Origin: Euzebya tangerina
GTDB lineage: Bacteria > Actinomycetota > Nitriliruptoria > Euzebyales > Euzebyaceae
Assembly (NCBI RefSeq): GCF_003074135.1
Contig: NZ_PPDK01000001.1
Span: 1,984,001-2,048,000, forward strand
Reading direction: 5' to 3'
Length of the DNA stretch: 64,000 nt
Of this stretch, positions 21,224-28,445 are shown piece after piece. The notes under the pieces are model-generated. The model was not told where the DNA came from, ran no database searches, and was given only the letters and a program-made list of their open reading frames with translations. How positions within the stretch are numbered: the first letter of the stretch is position 1; each line of letters opens with the position of its first letter. Made by a program: the position numbers and the translations under genes.

Positions 21224-21955
21224 CTACCAGCCCAGCGGCTCCCCATCCCGGAAGAAGCCGCCGGAGGGGCCATCGTCGGGCAGCGTCGCGGCATACACGA
21301 CGGAGCGGGCCCCGTCCTCGATCGGCCTGGCACCCATCTGCTCGGCGCCCGGGAACGTTGCCGTCAGGCCGGGACAGACGGCGTTGACGAGGACATCGTC
21401 CTCGGCGAGTTCAGCGGCAAGACTGCTGGTCAGCGCGTTGATAGCGGCCTTGCTGATCCCGTAGCTGGCCGCAGCGCCGCCGCGGGCGGTGAGCCCGAAG
21501 TCGGGATCGGCGTGGCTGCCAGCCCCGCTGGACACGTTGACGATCCGCGGGTGGGCACTGGAGCGGAGCTGTGGCAGGAAGGCCTGGATCATGGCCCAGG
21601 TGCCGTACAGGTTGACGTCGAGGACCTGGCGCGACCGGTCGAGGTCCGCACCGGAGGTGGACTCGGTCCAGTCGACGAACGCGGCGGCGTTGTTGACCAG
21701 GATGTCCAGCTGTGCTTCGGCCGCGGCGAGGGCGGCTGCGTAGGCGCTGATGCTGCCGGCATCCGCGACATCCAGCGGCAGTGGCAGGCTGCGGGCACCA
21801 TCCCCGAGGGCGTCAGCGGTCTGGGATGCGGTCGCCGGGTCGCGCCCGCTGACGTAGACCGTTGCACCGGCGCCGATCAGCTGTCGGGCCACCTCCTGCC
21901 CGATTCCCCGCGTCGACCCGCTCACGAGCGCCACACGCCCATCGAGTTCTGCCAT
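21224..21955 (-). CDS. short-chain dehydrogenase/reductase
   Basis: A 243-residue NAD(P)-dependent oxidoreductase. The cofactor loop is SGSTRGIGQE, then NNAAAF, and the catalytic set is Ser in IVNVSSGAG and Tyr-Lys in YGISKAAINAL. The C-terminal PGLTATFPGAEQ completes the fold. Two near ATGs exist; 21955 has AAGG at proper spacing. It is divergent from a TetR regulator with a palindrome between them, so it is probably that regulator's target. The substrate is unknown. Confidence 0.88.
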   Translation of the reverse strand: MAELDGRVALVSGSTRGIGQEVARQLIGAGATVYVSGRDPATASQTADALGDGARSLPLPLDVADAGSISAYAAALAAAEAQLDILVNNAAAFVDWTESTSGADLDRSRQVLDVNLYGTWAMIQAFLPQLRSSAHPRIVNVSSGAGSHADPDFGLTARGGAAASYGISKAAINALTSSLAAELAEDDVLVNAVCPGLTATFPGAEQMGARPIEDGARSVVYAATLPDDGPSGGFFRDGEPLGW

Positions 21956-21975
21956 CACCCACATCCTTGATTGAA

Positions 21976-21989
21976 ACGGACTGTTCCGT
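21976..21989. promoter_or_regulatory. palindromic operator between SDR and TetR genes
   Basis: ACGGA-CTGT-TCCGT is a perfect 5-bp inverted repeat with a 4-base centre, placed midway in the 48-base divergent gap. TetR-family sites are commonly short palindromes of this size next to the regulator gene. Confidence 0.5.
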
Positions 21990-22003
21990 CACAATGACTG
22001 GTG

Positions 22004-22624
22004 ATGACTGAACGGTCAACCCCCCGACGCCCGGGCCGGCAGCGCCTCCCGCGGGAGGAGCGAGCGCGCCGGGTGCTCGACGTCGCCGCCCGGCTGTTCT
22101 ACGAGCGGGGGGTCCACGAGGTCGGCATGGACGAGCTCATCCGGGAGACGGGGCTCGGCAAGGCGACGGTATATCGCCTCTTCCCGAGCAAGGACGAGCT
22201 GATCGGCGCCTACCTCGAGCGGCGGGCGAGGGTGACCCTCGGCTTCATCGATGCCGACATCGCGGCCCACACCGGGCGGCCTGCCGAGGCCATGGCAGCG
22301 ATCGTGGACGGCGTCCGAACCCACATCGAGGGCGATGGGTCTCGAGGCTGTCCGTTCAACAACGCCTCGATCGAGTTCGACGACCCGGCCCATCCCGCTC
22401 GGGTGCAGGCCCGTGCCTACCGCGAGGGCCTTCGAGCACGGTTGCGGGGGCTGGCCGAGGAGTTGACGGGTGCCTCCGAGCTCGGAGACCACCTCGCCGT
22501 ACTCATCGACGGCATGTACACCAGCGCCGCGCACCTGGGTGCCGCCGGTCCGGCCCGCAGCGGACACGAGCTGGCACGACACCTCATCTCCCGTGCATCG
22601 GGCAGTTCGGCGGTGGACGACTAG
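22004..22624 (+). CDS. TetR/AcrR-family transcriptional regulator
   Basis: A 206-residue repressor. The N-terminal helix-turn-helix (residues about 18-65) has VLDVAARLFYERGVHEVGMDELIRE and GLGKATVYRLFPSKDEL, read as the canonical TetR blocks. The C-terminal ligand domain contains GCPFNNASIEFDD, seen in regulators paired with oxidoreductases. A GTG three bases upstream is an alternative start. It probably represses itself and the divergent SDR through the site at 21976-21989. Confidence 0.88.
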   Translation: MTERSTPRRPGRQRLPREERARRVLDVAARLFYERGVHEVGMDELIRETGLGKATVYRLFPSKDELIGAYLERRARVTLGFIDADIAAHTGRPAEAMAAIVDGVRTHIEGDGSRGCPFNNASIEFDDPAHPARVQARAYREGLRARLRGLAEELTGASELGDHLAVLIDGMYTSAAHLGAAGPARSGHELARHLISRASGSSAVDD

Positions 22625-22636
22625 GCTCGGCTGCTC

Positions 22637-23248
22637 ATGGCAGCAACGATCCACCTGGTCCGGCATGCAGTGACCGAGGCCACGGGCTCGAGACTGGGCG
22701 GTCGCACGCAGGCGTCGCTCTCGGAGAAGGGGCAGGCCCAGGCGGCGGTCACCCGGGACGTTCTGGCCGGAACCAAGTTCGGTGCCGTCTACGCCTCGCC
22801 GCTGCCCCGCACCACCGAGACGGCAGAGATCATCGCGCGGCCCCATCGGCTCAAGGTGCGTGACGCGCCGGGCGTGATCGAGATGGACTTCGGCCGCTGG
22901 ACCGACAAGCCCCTCAAGCCGCTGTTCAAGCACAAGCTGTGGCCGGTGATTCAGCAGACGCCGTCGCTGGTCACGTTTCCCGACGGCGAGAGCATGCGGG
23001 GCGCCCAGGCCCGCGCGGTCGACCAGATCGAGGCGATCGCGGCCAAGCACAACGCCAAGAACGTGATCGTGACCAGCCACGCCGACATCATCAAGATGCT
23101 CATCGCGTTCTACTCCGGGATGCCCTTCGACACGTTCCAGCGGCTGCGCGTCGACCCCGCGTCGGTCACCGTCATCTCGACCGGCAAGGGGGAACGACCC
23201 GTCGTCCACTCCACGAACCACGTCCCCTACGGCGGGGAGTTGCGATGA
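22637..23248 (+). CDS. histidine phosphatase, MSMEG_4193 family
   Basis: A 203-residue phosphoglycerate-mutase-like protein. The catalytic phosphohistidine motif is LVRHAVTE, with SPLPRTTETA and the second His in VTSHADIIK. The family (named after MSMEG_4193) is an actinobacterial conserved protein of unknown substrate, nearly always next to the two genes that follow here. The gene starts 12 bases after the TetR stop. Confidence 0.85.
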   Translation: MAATIHLVRHAVTEATGSRLGGRTQASLSEKGQAQAAVTRDVLAGTKFGAVYASPLPRTTETAEIIARPHRLKVRDAPGVIEMDFGRWTDKPLKPLFKHKLWPVIQQTPSLVTFPDGESMRGAQARAVDQIEAIAAKHNAKNVIVTSHADIIKMLIAFYSGMPFDTFQRLRVDPASVTVISTGKGERPVVHSTNHVPYGGELR

Positions 23249-23281
23249 TTCCCGTGCTGCGCACCGCGCCGCCCCAGCCGT

Positions 23282-23296
23282 CCGGCTCCGAGCCGG
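23282..23296 (+). other. hairpin between phosphatase and DUF3090 genes
   Basis: CCGGCTC and GAGCCGG are perfect 7-base arms around a single base, so a 5-bp stem with a 5-nt loop can form. There is no U-run, and the cluster continues downstream, so it may be an attenuating or processing hairpin rather than a terminator. Confidence 0.3.
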
Positions 23297-23324
23297 CGGG
23301 ATTCTCGCAGGACTGGCGGCGCGC

Positions 23325-23876
23325 ATGAGCCCGAGCTTCGACTTCGACCCCGTGGAGTGGATCACCGCATCCTCGATCGGGCCGCCGGGAGACCGCACCT
23401 TCTACGTCCAGGCCCGCAAGGACGGCGAGTACGTCGCGCTCGTCGTGGAGAAGGCGCAGATCCGTTCGTTCGCCGACCTCGCCCAACGCCTGCTCGCCGA
23501 GGCCGGGGTCACGATCGTCCCGGACGATGTCGACTCCACGCTCGAGTTGCACGGTCCGGTCCAGCCGGTCTGGCGAGCCGGACAGATGAGCCTCGGTACG
23601 GACGAGGCTGCCGAGATCTTCGTGCTCGAGGCGGTTGAGTTGGTGACGCTGGAGCCGGGAACCGATCCGGAGTCGCTGGACCCCGACGAGATCGAACCCG
23701 CAACGGCGCGCTTCGTGATGGACCGTGAGCAGATGACCGCCATGACGGCGTTCGCCGCGTTCGCCGTCGAACACGGGGGACGGGAGCGGTGTCAGGTGTG
23801 TGAGGGCCTTCGTGACCCACTGGCTGGGTGCATGGGCTGCCCGTTGACGAACGGGTCCGGTCCGAAGCGCATATGA
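23325..23876 (+). CDS. DUF3090 family protein
   Basis: A 183-residue protein of the DUF3090 family, typically encoded between the MSMEG_4193-type phosphatase and the SCO1664-type protein in actinobacteria. Landmarks are the N-terminal DFDPVEWITASSIGPPGDRTFYVQ and the middle LHGPVQPVWRAGQMSLG. The C-terminal four-Cys cluster is CQVCEGLRDPLAGCMGC; family members usually show CxxC, an intervening DPxGH, and another Cys, so the tail is slightly altered. A structural metal site is inferred. It overlaps the next gene by 4 bases. Confidence 0.88.
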   Translation: MSPSFDFDPVEWITASSIGPPGDRTFYVQARKDGEYVALVVEKAQIRSFADLAQRLLAEAGVTIVPDDVDSTLELHGPVQPVWRAGQMSLGTDEAAEIFVLEAVELVTLEPGTDPESLDPDEIEPATARFVMDREQMTAMTAFAAFAVEHGGRERCQVCEGLRDPLAGCMGCPLTNGSGPKRI

Positions 23877-24646
23877 GCGCGAGCGGGCTCAGCGTGTTCG
23901 ACAGCGAGGCTGCCGCCTTCGCCCGAAGCCACGGCGACGGCCTGGTGCACCTGGCCGAGGACGAGATCACGATGCTCGGGTTCATCTCCTCCGCCAGCAA
24001 CGGGACCATGCTGGTCCACCTGGGATCCGAGGCCGAGCAGCGCTACGCGATCTACAAGCCCGGCCAGCACGAGCGGCCGCTGTGGGACTTCCCCGGCGAG
24101 CTGTACCTGCGGGAGGTGGCGGCCTTCGAAGTCAGTGCCTTCCTGGGGTGGGACCTCGTGCCACCTACCGTGGTGCGCACGGGCCCGCGAGGTGAGGGCT
24201 CCCTCCAGCTCTTCGTGCCACACGACCCCGCGGATCACTACTTCGAGCTGGTCGAGGACGCCTCGCTCTGGCCGCAACTCGTCCGCATGGCGATGTTCGA
24301 CATGGTGTGCAACAACGCCGACCGCAAGGGTGGGCACGTCCTGCGGCGCAGTGGGGCCGATCAGCTGTACGGCATCGACCACGGACTGACCTTCCACACC
24401 GAGACCAAGCTGCGGACGGTCATCTGGGACCTGCCGGACGTGCCGTTTCGCGAGGAGGACAAGGACGACCTCCGGCGACTGGAGCGCTGCATCGCTGGCG
24501 ATGAACCCTTCGCCAGGCGGCTGCACGAGCTACTGACCATCCGCGAGGTGGACGTCCTGCGCGCCCGGTGCGAACAGGTTGCCGGCATGACAGCCATGCC
24601 GCGGATCCCCTCGCAGGACCGCTGGTACCCCTGGCCGCCCATCTGA
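23873..24646 (+). CDS. SCO1664 family protein (PI3/4-kinase-like fold)
   Basis: A 257-residue protein whose motifs fit the SCO1664 family: AIYKPGQHERPLWDFP with the ATP-Lys, then FDMVCNNADRKGGHVL as the catalytic loop (Asn-Asn-Ala-Asp-Arg), and YGIDHGLTFH as the metal-binding Asp. These resemble the catalytic core of phosphatidylinositol 3/4-kinases and HipA-like kinases. The start overlaps the DUF3090 stop (ATGA). It is the third member of the conserved actinobacterial trio; the cellular substrate is unknown. Confidence 0.87.
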   Translation: MSASGLSVFDSEAAAFARSHGDGLVHLAEDEITMLGFISSASNGTMLVHLGSEAEQRYAIYKPGQHERPLWDFPGELYLREVAAFEVSAFLGWDLVPPTVVRTGPRGEGSLQLFVPHDPADHYFELVEDASLWPQLVRMAMFDMVCNNADRKGGHVLRRSGADQLYGIDHGLTFHTETKLRTVIWDLPDVPFREEDKDDLRRLERCIAGDEPFARRLHELLTIREVDVLRARCEQVAGMTAMPRIPSQDRWYPWPPI

Positions 24647-24678
24647 GCCGGACGACCACGCCACCGATCAGCGATGTG

Positions 24679-24695
24679 GCCGGGGCGAGCCCGGC
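24679..24695. terminator. hairpin between convergent genes
   Basis: GCCGGG and CCCGGC form a 6-bp GC stem with a 5-nt loop in the 52-base space between the SCO1664-type gene and the membrane-protein gene. No U-tract is present on either strand. Confidence 0.35.
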
Positions 24696-24698
24696 GCG

Positions 24699-25331
24699 TC
24701 AGTCCTGTTGGGGGACCAGACACCCGCCCTGCAGCCGGTCAGGACCGCCTGTTGGAGCCTCCTCATCCCCGCACAACGCGTTGCCGAGGTCCGAGCCGCC
24801 GGTGTCGAAGGCGATCACCTCGCTGACGACCGCGTTCTCGGGGAGTGGGATCAGCGTCCACGCGGCCGGCAGTTCCCGCGCCTGGGTGAGCCCGTTCAGT
24901 CCCTCACCCGTGGTCGTCGTGCCGCCGACGGTGGCCACCTCGGGCGGCGACGCAACGATCACGTAGGCGGGGTCCGCGTCGTCCGGCGCGTCGATGCCCC
25001 AGATCGGCCGCAGCGGATCCGGTGTTGCGCAGGTGCGATAGATCGAGCCTTCGCTGTCCGTCACCTCGGCGCAGACGCCGTCGCGTGACCATGTGGCCTG
25101 GCCGACCTCGGCGCCGGCCAACAGGAGGGGGCTCGTCACCGGCCCGTCGGGCGGTGGATCGAAGCCCAACCCGGCGTTCAGACCCAGATCGTCCTGCAGC
25201 CGTGGGGAGATGGTCAGGATGACCACCAGGAACACCAGCAGGAAGGCGCCAGCCGCCACCACGAAGAAGGTGCCGCTGCGGCGCGGGGGCTGGGCACCGA
25301 CATCGGTTGTCGTCGACCGCGATTCGCTCAC
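24699..25331 (-). CDS. single-pass membrane protein of unknown function
   Basis: I do not recognise the family. The 210-residue protein begins at a GTG, has a short Ser/Thr/Arg-rich cytoplasmic part, one membrane helix (FFVVAAGAFLLVFLVVILTI, about residues 22-41), and an extracytoplasmic domain of about 165 residues. That domain has four or more Cys (in VCAEV, YRTCATPD, NALCGDEE, GGCLVPQ) that could form disulfides. It is rich in Asp, Pro and Gly and has no catalytic motif that I can see. The frame opens further upstream, but only the GTG at 25331 gives a normal membrane-protein N-terminus. Confidence 0.6.
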   Translation of the reverse strand: MSESRSTTTDVGAQPPRRSGTFFVVAAGAFLLVFLVVILTISPRLQDDLGLNAGLGFDPPPDGPVTSPLLLAGAEVGQATWSRDGVCAEVTDSEGSIYRTCATPDPLRPIWGIDAPDDADPAYVIVASPPEVATVGGTTTTGEGLNGLTQARELPAAWTLIPLPENAVVSEVIAFDTGGSDLGNALCGDEEAPTGGPDRLQGGCLVPQQD

Positions 25332-25350
25332 ATGGCCATCATGCCGCGCG

Positions 25351-25470
25351 CTACTTGACGCGCTTGCCGCCGTGGGAGTCCAGCCGATAGATCCGGACCT
25401 GGCCGTCCTGTCGGACGTAGGCAATGATCCCGTCGCTGGTGCGGTGGGTGGAGATGACCTGGCGGTCCAT
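25351..25470 (-). CDS. 39-residue small protein
   Basis: A short frame beginning MDRQVISTHRTSDG and ending GGKRVK with TAG. It is supported by an AAGGAAGG ribosome-binding site about 7 bases before the ATG and by a near-consensus promoter upstream. It lies in an otherwise unexplained 205-base gap. The sequence is basic, about one third charged, and contains a plausible beta hairpin (GIIAYVRQDGQVRIYRLD). The family is unknown to me; it resembles a small stress-type or structural protein only in size. Confidence 0.6.
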   Translation of the reverse strand: MDRQVISTHRTSDGIIAYVRQDGQVRIYRLDSHGGKRVK

Positions 25471-25504
25471 GGTCTGACCTTCCTTGGTAAGCTGTCAGAG
25501 CGAG

Positions 25505-25537
25505 TTGGACCTTACAGATGAGGTTGTAATTAGTCAA
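25505..25537. promoter_or_regulatory. overlapping divergent promoters (small ORF / CGNR gene)
   Basis: Minus strand: TTGACT (25532-25537) and TAAGGT (25509-25514) are exactly 17 bases apart, the best sigma-70-like promoter I found in the window, with a 30-35-nt leader to the small ORF. Plus strand: TTGGAC (25505-25510) and TGTAAT or TAATTA (25525-25532) precede the ATG at 25537 by only 4-6 bases, which suggests a leaderless transcript for the CGNR gene. Confidence 0.55.
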
Positions 25538-26058
25538 TGGACTACGGTCATTACACGACGCAGACGATGGAAGAGACCGTCGCGCTGACGAACGGCCTGG
25601 CGAACGGGGAGCGTTCGATCTCCGACGATGAGCTGGAGGAGTTGCTGGTCCGCTTCGGGACGTGGGAGCGGGGCATCGACATCGAAGGGCTCACACACCT
25701 GGCCAGCCGTCTGCGGAGTGTCTTCTTGGCGGACGACGAGGCGGACCAGGCCCGGATCCTCAACGAGCTGATCGCGTTCTACCAGCCGCATCCGACCATC
25801 ACGGACCACGACGGCCAGGGGTTTCACCTGCACTACGGACCGCCAGGAGCCGGGCATCTGCGGATGATCGCGACGTCGATGACGATGGCCGTCGCGCTCG
25901 TCTTCTGCGACTACGGGGCTGACCGGCTGGGTGTGTGCCCTGACTGCGAGGACGTCTTCGTCGACACCACCCGCAACGGGCGGCAGCGATTCTGCTCGAG
26001 GACGTGTGCCAATCGGGTCCACGTGGCACGTCATCGGGAGCGGACGCGGTCAGAGTGA
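25537..26058 (+). CDS. CGNR-type zinc-finger transcriptional regulator
   Basis: A 173-residue protein with an ABATE-like N-terminal domain and a C-terminal CGNR zinc finger. The finger reads VCPDCEDVFVDTTRNGRQRFC, then SRTCANRVHVARHRER, so the usual CGNR motif is CANR here while the four Cys are kept. Family members bind DNA and often sit beside the enzymes they control. There is no ribosome-binding site; the ATG lies next to the likely -10 element. The stop overlaps the start of the threonine dehydratase gene (GTGA). Confidence 0.85.
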   Translation: MDYGHYTTQTMEETVALTNGLANGERSISDDELEELLVRFGTWERGIDIEGLTHLASRLRSVFLADDEADQARILNELIAFYQPHPTITDHDGQGFHLHYGPPGAGHLRMIATSMTMAVALVFCDYGADRLGVCPDCEDVFVDTTRNGRQRFCSRTCANRVHVARHRERTRSE

Positions 26059-27287
26059 GTCACGACGACTCGAAGCTGGTCGGCATCGACGACATCCGCG
26101 CGGCGCGTGAACGCATCCAGGATCTGATCCAAAGAACTCCCATCGAGGAGTCTCGCTCGGTCAGCGCCATCACCGGAGTGGAGACGCTGCTGAAGTGCGA
26201 GCACCTGCAGCGGACCGGGTCGTTCAAGATCCGCGGCGCGGCCAATCGGATCGCGGTCCTGGGAGAGGCGGAGCGAGCCGCCGGGGTGGTCTGCGCCTCG
26301 GCCGGCAACCACGCGCAGGGCGTGGCCTTGGCGGCATCGACCATCGGCGTCACCTCGACGGTCTTCATGCCGGCCGATGCGCCGCTCCCCAAGGTCGAGG
26401 CAACGCGCGGGTACGGTGCGAACGTCGTCCTCGGCGGCGCCACGTTCGATGACGCGCTGGAGGCAGCCCGGGCGTTCGAGCACGAGCACGGCGCCACCTT
26501 CGTCCATCCGTTCGACCACCCCGACGTGATCGCCGGCCAGGGGACGCTGGGGCTCGAGATCCTGGAGCAGGCACCGGAAGCCGCGACGGTCCTGGTGGCC
26601 ATCGGGGGCGGAGGGCTGATCGCTGGCGTTGCCGTCGCTCTCAAGGCGCTCCGGCCGGACATCCGCATCATCGGTGTGGAACCCGCGGGGGCGGCCAGCG
26701 CCGTCCAGGCCCTGGGGGCCGGCCACGCCGTGACGCTGCCCGAGATCGGGACCTTCGCCGATGGCATCGCGGTGAAGCGGGTTGGGGACGTGCCCTTCGC
26801 GCACATCCACCGGCTGGTCGATGACGTCGTCGTGGTCACCGACGAGGACATCGCGCGCGCCGTGCTCCTCTTGGTCGAACGGGCCAAGCAGGTGGTCGAG
26901 CCGGCGGGAGCCGCCCCGCTCGCCGCACTGCTGCGGGGTGACCTGGACATCACCGGACCGGCCGTCCCGCTCCTGTGCGGGGGCAACGTCGACCCGCTGC
27001 TGCTGGGCAAGATCATCCAGTCAGGCCTGTACGAGGAGGGCCGGTATCTGGTGGTCAACACCCGGGTAGGGGATCGCCCCGGCGCACTGGCACAACTCCT
27101 CGGCCTGATCGCGGGGGCCAAGGCCAACGTGCTCGCCATCCAGCACCACCGTCTCAACACGGCGCTCGGGCTGCTGGAAGTGGGCGTCGAGATCCAGCTC
27201 GAGACCCGCGGCGTTGCCCACATCCGTGAGGTGGTCCGGGTCCTGGAGGAGGCCGGGTACCCCGTGGAGGCGGAGATCCCCGACTGA
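26055..27287 (+). CDS. ilvA: threonine ammonia-lyase (dehydratase) with ACT domain
   Basis: A 410-residue PLP enzyme turning L-threonine into 2-oxobutanoate and ammonia. The PLP lysine is in GSFKIRGAANRI, followed by SAGNHAQGVALAA and the phosphate loop IGGGGLIAGVA. The C-terminal ACT domain (about 330-410, VVNTRVGDRPGALAQLLGLI) suggests feedback by amino acids; this is the short catabolic/biosynthetic type with one ACT domain. The GTG start overlaps the CGNR regulator stop by 4 bases, an unusual operon that suggests regulator and enzyme are co-produced. Confidence 0.9.
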   Translation: MSHDDSKLVGIDDIRAARERIQDLIQRTPIEESRSVSAITGVETLLKCEHLQRTGSFKIRGAANRIAVLGEAERAAGVVCASAGNHAQGVALAASTIGVTSTVFMPADAPLPKVEATRGYGANVVLGGATFDDALEAARAFEHEHGATFVHPFDHPDVIAGQGTLGLEILEQAPEAATVLVAIGGGGLIAGVAVALKALRPDIRIIGVEPAGAASAVQALGAGHAVTLPEIGTFADGIAVKRVGDVPFAHIHRLVDDVVVVTDEDIARAVLLLVERAKQVVEPAGAAPLAALLRGDLDITGPAVPLLCGGNVDPLLLGKIIQSGLYEEGRYLVVNTRVGDRPGALAQLLGLIAGAKANVLAIQHHRLNTALGLLEVGVEIQLETRGVAHIREVVRVLEEAGYPVEAEIPD

Positions 27288-27376
27288 GGGAGTCTTGCGG
27301 ACCAGCGCTCCTCCACCGCGACCGCCAGCCCGCGCCCGCCGGCCTGTCCCGGCAGCCCGTGCCACCATGGCCGGTC

Positions 27377-28405
27377 ATGGCGTCGTCTCCTCCCCTCGAG
27401 CATCCGCGGTCGATGCCGGTGCAGTCCCCGGGCACGTCGTTGGGTCAGGTCGTCTCGGGCTCGCTCTCGTGGCTGCTGGCGTCCATGACGGTCGCCGGGG
27501 TCATCGTCCGCGCGGTGGGCCTGGATGTCGGGCCCCTGCTGATCCCCGCCATGGCCATGTTCCCCTATGCCGTGGCTGCCGCAGCGTTGCTGTGCCTCGT
27601 CCCCTGGCTGACCCGGAACCGGGTGGCCGCCGTGACCATGACGGTGGCGGTGGGTGTCGGCGTTCTGTTCCTGGTACCCCGGGCGGTGGGTGCACCGGCA
27701 ACCGTGCAGGCGGGCACGCCCGAGTTCCGGGTCGCCTCGCTGAACGTGCTCTTCGGCCAGGCCAGGGTCGAGGACGTCGTCAGGATCGCCGAGCAGGTCG
27801 ACCTGCTGGCCCTCCAGGAGATCGACCAGCCCTTCGTCGAGGCTCTGACCGACGCGGGTATCGACGAGTTCCTCCCGCACCGGGTCGTTGAGTTCCGCGG
27901 CGGGGCCGGTGGGTCCGGCGTGTGGTCCCGCGACCCACTGCAACCACTCGCGCCCGTGGCGACGACCTTCGCGACGATCCACGTCGAGGTCCAACGATCG
28001 GACCGGATTCCCATGAGCGTCGCTGCGGTGCACCCGGTCCCGCCGATCGGCTTGGAGGGGGCGCCGCTGTGGGAAGAGGAGCTAGCGACCCTGGCTGATC
28101 TCGCCCCACTGGACATCATGCTCGGCGACTTCAACGCCACTGCTGACCACCGCCGGTTCCGGGCGATCGTGGACCGGGGCATGACCGATGCTGCCGAGGC
28201 GGTGGGACAGGGCCACCGTCCGACCTGGCCTGACCGGTCGTGGTTTCCGGGGATCCCGCTGGACCACATCCTGACCGGTCCTGGGGTCGCGACGCTGGCG
28301 TTCGATGTCACGCCCGTCCAGGGGTCGGACCACCGTGCGGTCATCGCCCGGCTGGCTGTGCCTGACCCGACCCTGAGCGTGCCGCCCGAGGGCTCCGGTT
28401 CGTAG
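27377..28405 (+). CDS. membrane-anchored endonuclease/exonuclease/phosphatase (EEP) family protein
   Basis: A 342-residue protein. Three hydrophobic helices (about residues 30-100) anchor it; the remaining domain should face outside. The EEP pattern is visible: RVASLNVLFGQ, LLALQEID (catalytic Glu), MLGDFNATADH (Asp-Asn) and GSDHRAVIARL (Asp-His). The substrate is not predictable: phosphodiester, sphingomyelin or nucleic acid have all been found in the family. The frame starts at 27359, but the ATG at 27377 is preferred. Confidence 0.82.
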   Translation: MASSPPLEHPRSMPVQSPGTSLGQVVSGSLSWLLASMTVAGVIVRAVGLDVGPLLIPAMAMFPYAVAAAALLCLVPWLTRNRVAAVTMTVAVGVGVLFLVPRAVGAPATVQAGTPEFRVASLNVLFGQARVEDVVRIAEQVDLLALQEIDQPFVEALTDAGIDEFLPHRVVEFRGGAGGSGVWSRDPLQPLAPVATTFATIHVEVQRSDRIPMSVAAVHPVPPIGLEGAPLWEEELATLADLAPLDIMLGDFNATADHRRFRAIVDRGMTDAAEAVGQGHRPTWPDRSWFPGIPLDHILTGPGVATLAFDVTPVQGSDHRAVIARLAVPDPTLSVPPEGSGS

Positions 28406-28445
28406 GTATCTCCGGCTTCTCGGTGTATCGACGGCCCAGCGGCCG

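Noticed and set aside
27301-27376. Extended start for the EEP-family gene
   Set aside because: A GTG at 27359 adds six residues without a ribosome-binding site; the ATG at 27377 gives the normal membrane-protein N-terminus.
28432-28445. Small hairpin CGGCC-CAGC-GGCCG between the EEP gene and ecm
   Set aside because: Five base pairs with a 4-base loop is common by chance at this GC content, and it overlaps the ecm stop.
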